Counted from the stretch's first letter, positions 36,601 through 60,364 are shown. The stretch: 64,000 bases of DNA from Amphibalanus amphitrite (GCF_019059575.1 NW_024882200.1:310001-374000), one strand, 5' to 3'. The notes: generated by a model not told the origin, from the sequence alone. Program-made: numbers and translations.

Positions 36601-39600
36601 TTAATCTTACATTCTGATAAGCAGTCTAGCCTGTAAAAATCATGCAAAGGATGCCCAGCAACATTGAAAGTGGTGAAGCCTTTGAAAACCTGTAATGGTT
36701 TTACCATTTGCTGTAGGGGAGTTTGCACTCTGGTACAGAATACTAATTATAGGTACCAATTGTTTCTTCATCATCAAGAGCTTGACAGTTTCAGAAAATG
36801 CAACATGTTGCATTGTCACATCCCTCTCAAATCAATCCCACCTGGTCATTAGGAGAGCACCTTACAGCTATTGAGGACGAGCGTTCAATAATTCTTTCAG
36901 GTAATAGAAAAAGAAATCACATCTAGGTAAAGGCAGGTAAAGGCTTCATAAAATATTATCTAAAATACCTCCTAGATGTATTTCTGGATTTTCGGCAAGT
37001 CCAATTACAAAATATAAAACTGGCGCTTTATGTTCAAACTGGTGTGTGAGTGACCGCTAACAGAAAATGCTGATCAACGAAGCCAATGGAATTAGATTGT
37101 AAGTGAGCATGAACCTTACTTACGGTTAATTCACATGATGGTGAAAACCCTGAACACGTAATTCACATGATGGTGAAAACCCTGAACACAATCTTTCTTA
37201 CGCGAGCTGTTGACTTTACTAATAAAATGACGTCTTCTTCTGAAAATATAAGAAAATGATAATTTATCTTTGTTTGAGAGCAAGTTTTCAACTGTATAGC
37301 ATTATTATATATTAATTTTAATTTTCATGGCTGTTTATAGTGACACAAAACAATTTATTGCCACTTCTTTGGTATTTACGTTATTAAAAACTCAAGTAAA
37401 ATTTTTGATTGAAAGAGGCAATTGTGGCTCACACTGTAAACTGTGGGGGAGACGGTCGTCCCAGTTTACAGTCATCCGATCGTGGTGATCGGGAAACGTG
37501 TTCCTTTCCGAGCACTCGGTCAGCCACCAGGGCTCTTCATGTCGCCCTCGCTTCCTCGTCTTCCATTTCCCTCCAAAGCCTTGTTGCCGATGAGTAGAGA
37601 AGTGTATTTACAAAATGTCAGAATTTACTAATGTACATAAAACGCGGACGATAGACAGTATAGCAAACTATGCGCATGCGCCAATCACTACGGGCCAGAC
37701 GGTTTGTCTTGCACCATGTCACATGCGCAGTGTGTGTGCGCGGATATGTACATTGGCAGTGGCACACCGACACGGCGATACATGCGCAGCAGGTGTGCGC
37801 GAGTGTATGGAACTCCTACACTACCCCCTCCCTAGACGGGTCGCGAGTGAACGTGACGCGTCGAGATCGGTCTGGAGGCCGTACTTCGCGATCGGGGCGC
37901 GAGCGCAGGATGGATCGCAGCGGAGCTGGTTCCGGTGTTGCTGCCCTTGGAGATGGGCGTTCTGCAGGCGGCGTGTCTTGCGGCAGCAGCTCCATGCTGT
38001 CCGACTTGGCAGCTAGTGGTGGCAGAGTCGCAGAGGCAGGAGACTGCTGCGTAGGCTGGTGTGGCGTCTCTTCCGGAGACGCAGGCTCGCAGTGGTCGAT
38101 GTTGCTGGTTGGCGCGCTGGCGGCTACCGGTTGCTTGTTGGGTGGAGCTGGCGTCGGCGTCGGTCGCTTCGGTAGGTTGCCACGAGGAGATGCGCTGAGT
38201 GAGGCGTCAGCGTCGATCTGGTGCTGCTTGGCAGTCTTCGTGTTCCGCACGAAGAGAAGTGTTGCGGCGGCAGATGCTTTTGACCGGCTGCACGGAGGCT
38301 CGCAGCGGCGGGCCTTGTTGCCGAAACGCTGGTGGTACCAGCAGACAGAGCTGTCTGGGTACGTCGGCGTCGGAGGGCGTGACGGGCGAGGCGTCTGACG
38401 GCTGCGATGTCGACCTTTGTTGCGGTGGGAGAAACTGCACGGCGCTTTGCAGCGACGCGCTCTGGCACCGAAGCGCTGGTGGTACCAGCAGATCTCGTAG
38501 GTTGACGGATGCGCTGGCTTTAGAGGGCGGTTTTCATGGCGTCGTTGATGCTGGCTTCGGCCAAGTTGCGCTGCTGCGCCTTTGAGTCGACGCTGGGTGG
38601 CCTCCATTTGCTGTACTCGGACGATGAGGGTCGCGATGGTGGCTAGCAGGGCTGTGAGCCGACCTGCTGCTTCGGGTTCGGGTGCCGGCGAGCTGAAGCT
38701 GGTTGCGGGAGGGGCGGTGTGCTGCCGGGTGGCTTCGCTCGACTCCATGGTGTGGTCCACGAGTAGCCCGGATCACGTCGGGGTCACCAGTGTAAACTGT
38801 GGGGAGACGGTCGTCCCAGTTTACAGTCATCCGATCGTGGTGATCGGGACGGCAGGAGCAGGGGTCAGCGTGGACTTCTTGGGTAGGCAGCGGCGTGGCA
38901 GCACGCTGACCTGCGCTCCGGTGTCAATCAGAAATTGATGATTGGTCTTCGTGTCCCGCACGAAGAGGAGCGGCGCGGCGGTGGGAAGTGCGCCCGCGCA
39001 TTGCGCCAAGAGCGCGGGGCCGCCTAGTTTTCCGCCCAACTGCATGGCGATTCGCAGCGGCGTGCCCTGCTGCCGAACCGCTGATGGCACCAGCAGAGGT
39101 CGTCTTCGTTCGTCGGCGTCGGAGAGCGCGCTGGTGTCGGCGGCCGTGACGAGCTAGGCGCCCGTCGTCGGCGGGATTGGCTCCGGCCACGATCCCGTCG
39201 GAGCGCGTCTTGTAGGCGCCGGTTGCTGGCCTCGAGGCCTCGGTGGCTGGCCTGGAGGCTGTCCATCTTGGCGACTAAGGTCGCTACGACGGCCTCTAGT
39301 CCGGCTGAAGGTTGAGCCGGTGCCGGTGTCGCAGGCTGCGGCGGCGGGGCGGTGACGACCGCTACCCTCGGGTCCGGTCCGCTGGCGTCCAGGTATCGGT
39401 CTGCCGCTTCTGCCAGCGCATCCAGTGCGCTGTCGGCCGGCAGTAGCGCCAGGGCAGCGCGGACGGGCTGCGGCAGACGTTGTTTGAAGAGTGTCCGGAA
39501 CAGCTCCGTGTCCACGGGAGCGTCCCCGGCGGCGGCCAGCTCGTTCCTCATGGAACGGAGGAGCGCCGTCGGCTTTTGGTCGCCGAGCTGCTGTCGGCTG

Positions 39601-42600
39601 AGTAGCGACTGCAGCCTGTCGGCCCGGGATTGCGCAAGGCGAGACTTCAGCGCGTCGCACAGGGCGGTGAATGACCTTGATGTCCTTATCACGTCCTTGA
39701 CCTGGACGGCGATAGTCGCTGGCAGGTTGGCGACTAGAAGTTTGTACCGGAGCTCGTCGGAGCTTACGCCGCTGATGTCGAACGCGCATTCGACCTGTAG
39801 GAGCCATAGATCGGGCTCTTCTGGTGTGTATGGCGGCAGGCGGAATGAAGCTAGCGGCCGTTGAGCGGTCTCAGCTGGAGGCCCGTTGGACACAGTCGCG
39901 AGAGGGGCGCCCTGCGGTGCTGCGTTGTCCAACTCCGGGGCGTTCGGCATGACTGGGTTGGAGGATCACGTCGGGGTCACCAGTGTAAACTGTGGGGGAG
40001 ACGGTCGTCCCAGTTTACAGTCATCCGATCGTGGTGATCGGGAAACGTGTTCCTTTCCGAGCACTCGGTCAGCCACCAGGGCTCTTCATGTCGCCCTCGC
40101 TTCCTCGTCTTCCATTTCCCTCCAAAGCCTTGTTGCCGATGAGTAGAGAAGTGTATTTACAAAATGTCAGAATTTACTAATGTACATAAAACGCGGACGA
40201 TAGACAGTATAGCAAACTATGCGCATGCGCCAATCACTACGGGCCAGACGGTTTGTCTTGCACCATGTCACATGCGCAGTGTGTGTGCGCGGATATGTAC
40301 ATTGGCAGTGGCACACCGACACGGCGATACATGCGCAGCAGGTGTGCGCGAGTGTATGGAACTCCTACAACACGTCCTTGGGGATTTGAGCGAAGATCAT
40401 TATTTGGAAAAATCAAAATAGATGAATGTTTTTCTTTCTTGGATACTCACTAGTGTTTTGATGCCTTGCACATCAAATTAGTTTGAGACTTGCTCAGAAG
40501 GCTGCTTCAAGCCTGGCATATCACACCCCAGAAAATATGCAAGGTAAGAAAGAAGCAAGTGTTTTGACTAGACAATCACTGTTTGACAATCCTGATCCAT
40601 CAACTTCAGTTTCATTTTCCATACCTAACATTGATAATGAAAAACATCAGGGTCTGTTGTTACTTGTTTTGTCCCACAACCATGCTTCAGGATTTGGCAT
40701 TAGATGTCTACACTGCTAGTGCTTCTATTCTGGTTCGTTGTTTATGTTTTCTGTTGATGTAGGTACCTACCTACCCATCTTTCTTAACCCCTTGCAAGGG
40801 CTTGTGTAGGCATGCGATGCGCATCAGGCTTCAGGCCTTCGGCCTAAAGCCAGATACACAACCACTTAATCTATGATGCTTCATGAGCTTGAGAATCTAT
40901 AGCCCATTGCAATGTGCTTTTGGCTATATGTTTCAACTAAAAACTTATTAAATACTATTTGGTTGCATTTCATTGAAAGTATCCACGGCCGGCTGACGGC
41001 TGGCTGCCCACAGTTTGCCACGGCTGTGGGCGGCTGTGGCTGTGGAGCCACGGCTGCGGGGCGGCTAGGCTGTGGAAAATTGCAGCCGTGCAGAACTCTA
41101 GTCCACACTGGAATGCTATAGTGCAGTGTCAAGTGTGGAGTGGGGCGACCGAAGTCTCATGCAGACCGCATAGAGCGTGTGCAACACAAAGTCATCTGGT
41201 TGTCGACCCACGTTTCTGGTTCACCACGACCTCCCGACTATAGCCCACGCCTAAATATGATTGCCTACCGTATCATACAGAGAGCAGGTGATTATATGTA
41301 ATCGCCTACTTTCTCACTTTTCTCTCTGTCCACTGACCCTAAGGTGAACTTGACATGATTTAACGTTCTCGTCACGCATCTTGAAAAATACCAATGGCTC
41401 CCAGCCTCCCACTTCTTGCGATCGCACTTCAGCTTAGCCGTCTCGCACCTCATTGCCCGGCTGCGTACTGTTCTTGCATGGTCTCATGCAACAGTAGAAA
41501 CGTGAAACGGGCATGTTCTGTAAATTTACCAGGGTGATTAACGAGTTCTTGCAGCGATGTGATGAGGTCAACATTATTTAATGATTTTTTATCTAGCATT
41601 AGGTCTGTGTAGAAAAGATGCTTAAACAAGTGTGCAGTAAATGGCAGCTCTCCGCGCCGTGATTTTTTATATATCTGCGAAAGGTCGCGGGGAGGAGGGG
41701 GGGGGGTCAAACACACCCGGCCCGGCGCTACGTTCAACTGGGTTATGGGTATGCTCCCCCGCGCTCAAGCTCTGGCTGGATCCGCCAGTGGGCAAGCTCT
41801 CATCAGATAATTTCTTTTCCTGCCGGTGTGCAGCGTCCGGCAGGCGAACGTCCACGCCGCATAATTACAGAACCATTATCTTATTAGCTGCGGCGCGCCA
41901 ATTTGGCCAGGCTGATCGGTCACGTGGCCGATTATGTAACCATACCTGCAAGGAACTGGTATCGATCGCTCGTATTTATGGCGTAAATTGTAACTAAGTA
42001 TAGCAATAAAGGTCGATTTTCCGGAGGTGCTAGTGCGCTGCTGGTAGTGATCGGTAAGACGTCATATCTTGAATTAGATTGAACCGGAACGGCAGGTCTA
42101 AAAATGGTTTGCATGCCTATTTCTTTGCCAGTGGCGGCGGAAGGTAATTTTGGATGGGGGTGCAAAGTTTTCTCAAGGGGCCCCTCTGGAAGTTTTGGGC
42201 CCCCCTTCAGTTTTTTTTTTGAGTGATTTTTATTGATTTATGAAAAACGAAGATTTTGGAAAACTATCCCCATACACACAAGTTCTGTAAAAGATTTGAA
42301 ATTGCGGTGTAGGTACCTACCTGTCTCAAATAATGAAAGCATAAGGAAGCAAATGCAGCTAGTTTTTTATCGGCTAATCTTTTAGTCTAGCCACCACCCG
42401 CAGCGTCTCAAACAACTTTTCTGGATCCGCAATGGACGATTGAGGGCCCCACGAGACCGTTCCAAGAAGATGTTTTAGAAGCCCCTTGGAAACCGACCAC
42501 ATAGTGACTCCTCCAGAGACCTACATGGAATGAGCCCTCCGATCAGGGTCGGTCCCTTGAAAGTTGCTGACAGGTTTCAGAAGGCAGTATAGGCTCGAAA

Positions 42601-45461
42601 GTCTTTTGAGGGCTCTCAGAAACCGGCATCGGACCCCAAAAAAGCCTGTATGGAGGCCCTCCAAAGCCGGGATGGCATTGGAGGCCACAGGAGCCGATGT
42701 TTAGCCTAAAGAGCCGGTATGGAGGACTGAATAGAGGAAAGGGGTCTCAGTGGGGCCTTCAGGGGCAAGCTTTTGAGCCCCAAAAGTATGTGTTGGGTCT
42801 TAGAGGCAGGTAGACCCCTGGGGTATTCACGGTGTCCCAGGAGCTCGCGTGTGAGCCCTAATATTCGGCTAGCGGCTACTAGAACCAGCATGGGGATTCT
42901 TAGAAGCCGCTTTAGACCCACATTTCATAGGTCATGAGTCCCAAGAGTCGATGTAGGGGCCATAAAAGCCGGTGTAGGGCCCATGGCCCCATAAGTTCCG
43001 ACATTGAGACTCTCAGAGGCCGGCGACGGGGCACCAAGAGCAGATAAAGTGCCTCAACAAGCCGACATGGGGCCTGAGAATCAGTGTGGAATTCCAGGAG
43101 CCTGCGTGAGCTCTCGGAGACCTTCGTATTTCGTAAGGTCCACAAAGGTCGTTGGATCCTCTGAATCTGAACTCTGCGAGGCCCTCAGAGGCCAGCATAT
43201 CTCCTGGCACCTGCCTGCGTTGAGTTGAGACCCTCCTAGGTCGTCGTAGGGTTCTTCAGAGGCCAGCGTTGGCCCTTGAAGCCTTCGTTAGGCCCTAGAA
43301 GCCGTCAAGAGGGCCCTCAGAGGTAAGCATGGCCCCTGGAGCCTGCCTGCGTCGAGGCCCTCAGAGGCCGTCGTGGGGCCCTCAGACGCCAGTGTGGGCC
43401 TTTAGAGCTTGCGTTGGGTCTTAGAGACCATCGTGAGGGCCCAGAGAGGTCGTCGTCAGGGCCCTTAGCCCCTCAGGGACCGTCCTGGGGTCCTCAGAAG
43501 TTGTTGTGAGGGTCCTTAGAAGCCTTCGAGAGGATCATCAGAGGTCGTCATGAGGGTCCTTGGCCATATTGAGGGTCTTCATGGGCCCTCAGATATCTTT
43601 GCAGGGCTCTCAGAGGCCTTGGTAAGCCCGCTAGAGGCCAACATTGTTAGGGCCCTCAATAGACCGTTGCAGAGCCCTCAGATGCCAGCATAGCCCCTGC
43701 AGCCTGGTTGTGTTGGGGCCCTCAGAGGCCGTCGCTGGGCCGTCTGAAGCCAAATGGGCCCTCAGACTTGAATTGGGTCTAGGGCCGTCACGAGGGCCCT
43801 CAGAGACCGTCGTAGAGGCCCTCAGAGGCCAGTGGGACCCCTGGAGTCCTGTGGGACCCTCGCGGTCGTCATGAGGGCCCTTAGTGGTCGATATAGGGCC
43901 CCAGGGGACAGAGTTCTTCGTGAGAGCCCTCAGAGATCATCGTAAGGGCCCTCAGAGGCCGTCATAGGGGCCCTCAGAGGCCAGCGTGGCCCCTGGAGTC
44001 TCCTTGGGGCCCTGGAGTCTCTGTGAGACCCTCAGCGGTCGTCATGAGGGCCCTTAGTGGCCGTTGTAGGGCCCCAGGGGTCAAAGCCCTCAGGTGGGAG
44101 CCCTCAGAGATCGTCATAAAAGGGCCCTCTGAGGCCGTCGTGAACTCGTGGGGGCCCTCAGATGCCGCGTGAAGTACCAAACGCGGCTCGGGACACTTCT
44201 AGCCGGTGTGGGGGCCTCAAAGACTAGCATGAGGCGCTCCTGACCATAATTAATTGGACATCCCGGATGATTCCACATCAATGTTCGTTTCCCGATCACT
44301 GGTTTTCAGGAGAAAATATATTGGATGGTGCGACGGGCCCCTTGTACGAATTTTGGGGGTGCAAAAAGATATGTTTGCACCCCATGTTTTTCGATGGGGG
44401 TGCAGCTGCACCCCCTGCACCCCCTATTCCGCCGCCACTGTTCTTTGCATGGCTTTAGTAAGGTTCGAATTGACCAATGACCATGTAGCAATGTGCGCAG
44501 CGTAGTGTTAACTCCCCCGACCGTCACCATGATGAACTGGTGTGAAAGCCCGCCCCGTAGTGTCCAATACTTGGCTGGTTTACACAACACCGGTAATCCC
44601 TGGATCTCAAACGTTAAACGTACAGCAATAGATGTGTACAGAGGTTAGTTTAAGCATGTTTAAGGTACTGTGCAAATGAGAGAAGAAACACTACTAATGA
44701 GACTGATTGATCAATTACTAGAAAAGTTATTGGGTGTGTGTGGGCGGGGGGGGGGGTGTAGGAGAGGGGGAGAAGGTGTTAGAGGCAGAAAAAACACTGC
44801 ACAACTGTTAACATGTACAAATGTTTCGTGTTTAAGGAAAAGCGTCGATGGCTCTTTTTCTGAAAATAAGCGTAGTTGTTGGTTATAACGAAAATGCGTA
44901 AAAAATAAACGTAATACAAACAACGATAAAATCACCATCTCTTTTCTACGCGGGACGAATGACGCCGGGCCAGCTTGTAATAGTTGTATCGACGACCAGT
45001 TTCCGGACAATAAGCTGACGTCGTGTCTGCAGTGGGGCCAACTACGTCATTAACATAGCATTCATCTTCGTCCAAAACCTAAATGACGTTCGCAGATAGG
45101 TCGTAGGGGCGACACCATTGACCATACACAAGCAAAGGTCAGGGAGGTGACGGCATCGAATGAGAAATGGCAATAAATGACGGCACTCTCGCACCACGCC
45201 AGTGCCACTCTTCACCATCACGCTGATATGACGTCATCTCCGCCGTCCAATAATCCCGTGCTAACTTATCGGTCACGTGACGGCGTCTACCATACACAAT
45301 CAACCGCAGCACAGTACCACGTGACAGGCCGCGGTGACCTACTCACCGATCGGGTGGTTGATGTAGGGCGTCTTGTCGGGATCCTTCCTCCGCTGGTCCT
45401 TGTGTTTGATGGCCGCAAAGTTGGCCGCTCGAAGAAGACATCGCACGGGATCGGCGTCCAT
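33684..45461 (-). CDS. HDDC3: MESH1 / HDDC3, metazoan SpoT-like ppGpp and NADPH phosphohydrolase
   Basis: Three coding exons on the minus strand: 45461-45347, 34299-34169 and 33983-33684, giving 181 residues against about 179 in the human protein. Exon 1 gives [20 protein letters not shown] and PYINHPIG. Exon 2 has [20 protein letters not shown] with the HD metal site. Exon 3 has [30 protein letters not shown] and [10 protein letters not shown]. The human order is the same throughout. The family hydrolyses (p)ppGpp in vitro and in animals acts as a cytosolic NADPH phosphatase tied to starvation and ferroptosis responses. The exon 2 donor was set at GTGAGA (AAG before it) because reading on would add residues the family lacks. 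Start is the first ATG matching family length; a frame continues upstream. Intron 1 is about 11 kb and holds a lipocalin gene and two hAT elements. Confidence 0.92.
34291..34545 (-). repeat. Tandem copies of the MESH1 exon 2 splice-acceptor region
   Basis: The exon 2 acceptor (minus strand GTGACTGTTGCAG followed by GGGTGGC) occurs again 78 bases upstream in the intron (34371-34390), within a repeated block sharing CAGTCACAG, GTCAGTCG and GTGGG. A third, more diverged unit lies at about 34460-34540. The unit is ~80 bp. Confidence 0.75.
34930..35420 (+). repeat. 22-bp minisatellite before the lipocalin gene
   Basis: About 20 units of CGTTCTGCAGCCGACTGTG with CGT, period 22 bp, with variants (CCACAGTCGACTG, CTACAGCAGACTG) and a few shortened units. 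It ends roughly 80 bases before the lipocalin ATG, so it sits in its promoter or 5' UTR. Long open frames on both strands here are repeat artefacts. It lies inside MESH1 intron 1. Confidence 0.9.
35497..36084 (+). CDS. Secreted apolipoprotein-D-like lipocalin, intronless
   Basis: One uninterrupted frame of 195 residues. Signal peptide [20 protein letters not shown], cleavage near SSG-QLPF. Then the lipocalin hallmark [12 protein letters not shown] (the GxW region), paired cysteines, and the second conserved strand [17 protein letters not shown], which is diagnostic for the ApoD/Lazarillo group. Family members are extracellular carriers of small hydrophobic ligands such as retinoids, sterols or pigments. 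In crustaceans relatives bind carotenoids; which applies here is unknown. Animal ApoD genes normally have introns, so a single-exon copy nested in MESH1 intron 1 on the opposite strand suggests retroposition or intron loss. No poly-A tract or flanking repeat was noticed. Start chosen because it gives a good signal peptide. Confidence 0.9.
   Translation: MTSRRRALQLLVVLGVLAPSSGQLPFLGRCPAPPAVHHFNTYHYLGKWYEHSRYFSLASLAGKCTHFIYTDQGYGRIGVENQQIKLLTGKLNSVVGVARVVDPHYSGRLRVVATNLPSLGTGPNYIVVDTDYSSYAAVWSCADFKLFNLQTLQILTRHRRPEPHLVADLRHRLRYYGLNTEKLAKTNQEDCPHGY
37435..37820 (-). repeat. 3' LTR of the gag-only element
   Basis: 386 bp; matches the other LTR without a difference that I could see. TG..CA ends, preceded by the target copy ACAC. 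Confidence 0.9.
39984..40369 (-). repeat. 5' LTR of the gag-only element
   Basis: 386 bp; followed by the second ACAC and adjoining the primer-binding-type site on its inner side. Confidence 0.9.
41109..42128. other. MESH1 intron 1 sequence between two hAT elements
   Basis: No exon recognised. Contains a G-rich patch (41685-41706) and a CTGGATCCGCCAGTGG stretch near 41775 that recurs in other repeats of the window, suggesting more decayed elements. Confidence 0.4.
42129..44440. mobile_element. hAT element filled by a GC-rich minisatellite
   Basis: Ends CAGTGGCGGCGGAA and its perfect inverse, with an 8-bp target duplication TTCTTTGC (42121-42128 and 44441-44448). Subterminal parts carry GGGGGTGCA / TGCACCCCC. 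From about 42430 to 44230 the inside is a diverged tandem array of words such as GGGCCCTCAGAGGCCGTCGT, roughly 35-45 bp per unit. No transposase. It is in MESH1 intron 1. Confidence 0.85.
44441..45346. other. MESH1 intron 1 near exon 1
   Basis: Contains a G-rich run at about 44740-44775 and otherwise no recognisable element. Confidence 0.4.
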
Positions 45462-45904
45462 CTCAAACTCTACAATATCCTCGAACTCCCAAACACGTGG
45501 CGTGGCTCGCCGGCAGCGTTTCACAATCAGCCGACTGAGCGCGTGCGGCAGGCGGCGTCGGTAGAGCCAGACATCGATCCACGCTCTCGGCTACCGGGTA
45601 GCGTGGAGTATAGTCAGCTGACTGCGGTCCGACTGGCGCCTGCTTCCACGCACTGAGATACGGGGAGCCGGCCGGACCGAATGGGACCGTGGAAGGTTCA
45701 GTTTACAGGCAGGGCCGAGACGGGCAAACGATGTTACGCTAGTCAGGAAAAGTAAATTGAAACAAAACGAGGCGCCTACATATGTAAGCATGAAGTAGTG
45801 CTTGCCATCGCAGGAAACCTACGGCGAAAATGTGCACGTTTATCGAGTAGCGACCATTAGACAATAGGGATGATTGCAACTCTTGAAAGTTAGAGCAGCC
45901 GCCA

Positions 45905-46577
45905 CAGGCTATGGAGTCGGAGTCGGAGTCGAAGTCGGAGTCATTCGGAGTCGACAGTTCTGCCCGGATTCGGAGTCGGAGTCGGAGTCAACAATGCATG
46001 GCTCAAAGTCTGCTCAAAGTCCTAGGCCTTCAGTCTACAGGCCTACAGTCTACACCTGTTTGCCTGAAAATTTTACGTTCGGTGATCTCAAAACATTTTG
46101 TTGAAGCGACCATACTTCCGTTTCGGACGACCGCTTTCAGCGAAAAAAGCAAAAGACGCCAAAACCTACTTCAACTTTTGCAGGTTTTTCCAGTAGCGGC
46201 GGAACACCTTCGATTAAGGGGGGCCAGGGGGGGGGGGGGGCACTGCTGACTTTTGGTCCCATTCTTTCCACGCAACGCCCATTGGGCTAATGTTAAAATG
46301 CCAAAATCAAAGGAGGGCACGGTGCCCCGGTGCCCTCCCCGTTCCGCCGCCTCTATAAATGGGTATATGTGCATTGCGCCAGGTACCTATAACAAATATC
46401 TGCGACATGAACTTAACTTCCATGGTAAAGCTCATGTCGGAAGAGAAATAAAGAGACCTGTTCGGAGTCCGAACTGAAGTCGGAGTCGGAGTCAATTTCT
46501 GAAGCCGGAGAATCCGCGGAGTCGAACTCCGAAGTCGGAATAAAAGTCACCAAAAAATCCATCGGCTCCGCAACCCA
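45905..46577. mobile_element. Probable hAT-like relic with GGAGTC hexamers
   Basis: GGAGTC arrays at the left (45912-45990) and related CCGGAG/GAGTCG words at the right (46470-46570), with loosely matching ends (CAGGCTATGGAGTCGG; inverse of CTGGGTTGCGGAGCCG). It resembles the hexamer-filled hAT MITE at 22.6 kb. No clear target duplication. Confidence 0.4.
46191..46355. mobile_element. Small nested repeat related to the 42.1-kb hAT
   Basis: Starts CAGTAGCGGCGGAACACC and ends GTTCCGCCGCCTCTA, close to the ends of the 42129-44440 element, with a G-run near the left end. It sits inside the GGAGTC relic, so it came later. Confidence 0.5.
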
Positions 46578-47122
46578 GGTAACTAACTCTATGCGGTATG
46601 CACTGCTGATTGCTGAGCGCTAAAGGCCAGGTAGGCTGCCCGCAATACACTTGTGCTTTCCGGTACAGTCTACCCATTCAGGCAAGCGTCGATACGGCAG
46701 CGCCGGCACTTTGCCGGACTATGCTGGATCCAGTCTTAGTTGGAATTCCAAATTGAAATTACATAGTTCGGCTGCACTTGTAGCCGTTCAGCCTTATTTC
46801 CGTTATGACGTTGAATGAAATGACTATCTTTTTACTACGCCTGCTATATAATGTTAATATTATTGCATGCTATATAATACTTGCACTGACAGTGTTCTGC
46901 AACAGTGACATGGCGTGCTAGCTGCAAAGTCCAGTAAATAATGACGAAACGACAATGTTGAATGACACAGATCTTGGGAATGAAAATAAAGTGAAAGTGT
47001 TTATCAGAAGTCAATACCCTTCAATAAATAATGTATATTTATGTCATAAAGTAAGTAGCAACATTGCCGCCCTCCTTCGTGACCAAATAACGCACGATAC
47101 GGCTGGAGCGTCAACAGCACCA
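46578..47122. other. Intergenic sequence before the EB-module gene
   Basis: Mostly AT-rich, no exon recognised. It separates the divergently oriented MESH1 (-) and EB-module (+) genes. Confidence 0.4.
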
Positions 47123-47287
47123 GGGCCCTGTTTCACCGGTGATAGCAGCACGCCGATTTTACGACTTGTCAAATTGGGTTTCCATGGATACATCAACAGG
47201 CCCATTGCTCCAACACTACCACAAGTGTGACGTCAGCTCGCGCAATTTGATAGCAGCGTGGTAGCAGCAGCCCGTGAAACACCGCCC
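47123..47287. mobile_element. Short MITE near the EB-gene promoter
   Basis: About 165 bp with inverted ends GGGCCCTGTTTCACCGG and the inverse of GGGCGGTGTTTCACGGG, extended by GATAGCAGC words on both sides. It lies ~400 bases before the EB-gene start codon. Confidence 0.55.
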
Positions 47288-47685
47288 AGGTGGTAGTGAT
47301 AGGATCCATCGTATCCTCATTACGTCCCCGCAGTCCCCGCCAATACCGGTGGATCGGATCCACGCGCGATCCATCCTCGTTACCACACGCGTCGCGTGCT
47401 GTGCGCGCATCCCCGACGCGTGGTATCGTCGGTGCCGGCGACGGCAGCGACGGCTCGTCTCCTGGCGCTGCAGCGCGCCCGAGAGCCAGTCGTCCGCGGG
47501 CTGTCGACAGGGGTGTGTGGCAGTGGCGGCGAGAGACTGAGGTGTACTGTGAGGGAGACGAGGTCCGACGGCGCGGGAGAAGAAGTGTGGACAGTTGTGT
47601 GTCGAGTCCTCACCCTCCCAGTCAGTCAGCGGGGGGTACAGACCGGCTGTGAGGAACACTCAGAGAGATTGGTGTGGTGAACACC

Positions 47686-59939
<12,254 letters not shown>

Positions 59940-60364
59940 GTCAGTTCGCGACGGTGACCCCTGACCCCGTCACCCCTGGCGGGCCGCGCGGGCCCCCGGG
60001 CACCGGTACTGATTAATGTGAGTAGTCCTCCGGGGCATTGTCCCGTATGCCCGGCCGGCTGGAGGGGACGGACGGAGTCCCGTGGGGCGGAGGGGGAGGG
60101 GGAGAGGGGGGCTGGGCGGTCGATCCCGGGGCATATTGTGGGCAGGAATGGGTATTTAACCAGACCGTATTGACATCTGGGGCGATGGGGTGTTTAAACA
60201 ATGAGAAAAGGATGAACAAAATGTGGTATTGGCGGGTATGCGGGTGGGAGACTGTCGGAAAAGAGTATAATTGTGCGAGTGGTCGGGAATAAAAGGGGTC
60301 ATTGGTGCTGGCATAATGCGTCGAGCGTTTTTCTTACCCCTTTCCTCGTTTATAGCAAGGAATA

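Larger units (their letters stand above)
37435..40369 (-). mobile_element. Young gag-only LTR retroelement, Gypsy-like
   Basis: A virus-like element in minus orientation. Two 386-bp LTRs look identical and start/end TG..CA; the 4-bp target duplication is ACAC (37431-37434, 40370-40373). A primer-binding-type site (TGGTGACCCCGACGTGATC) abuts the 5' LTR and a purine tract abuts the 3' LTR. Parts: a gag-like open region (39950-39024) with a zinc-knuckle-like CWCHQRFG motif, a short protease-like region (about 39020-38850), and a second gag-like open region (38760-37816) with two such knuckles. No reverse transcriptase or integrase, so it depends on a partner. An extra primer-site-plus-LTR fragment lies inside (38771-38849). 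The outline looks whole and recent; coding content is partial. Confidence 0.87.
36441..41100. mobile_element. hAT element with a nested LTR element
   Basis: Ends TAGAGGTCTGCACCGGC (left) and the inverse of TAGAGTTCTGCACGGC (right), with an 8-bp target duplication GTCCACAC at 36433-36440 and 41101-41108. Both are hAT signatures. Subterminal regions are rich in CGGCTG/CAGCCG on both sides (36455-36545, 40985-41085). Without the inner LTR element the hAT is about 1.7 kb. Only weak frames (around 36664-36852 and 40483-40719) remain and I cannot confirm transposase. It lies in MESH1 intron 1. Confidence 0.85.

Noticed and set aside
38124-38830. Plus-strand and alternate-frame ORFs across the LTR element
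   Set aside because: Shadow frames of high-GC gag-like sequence read on the other strand.
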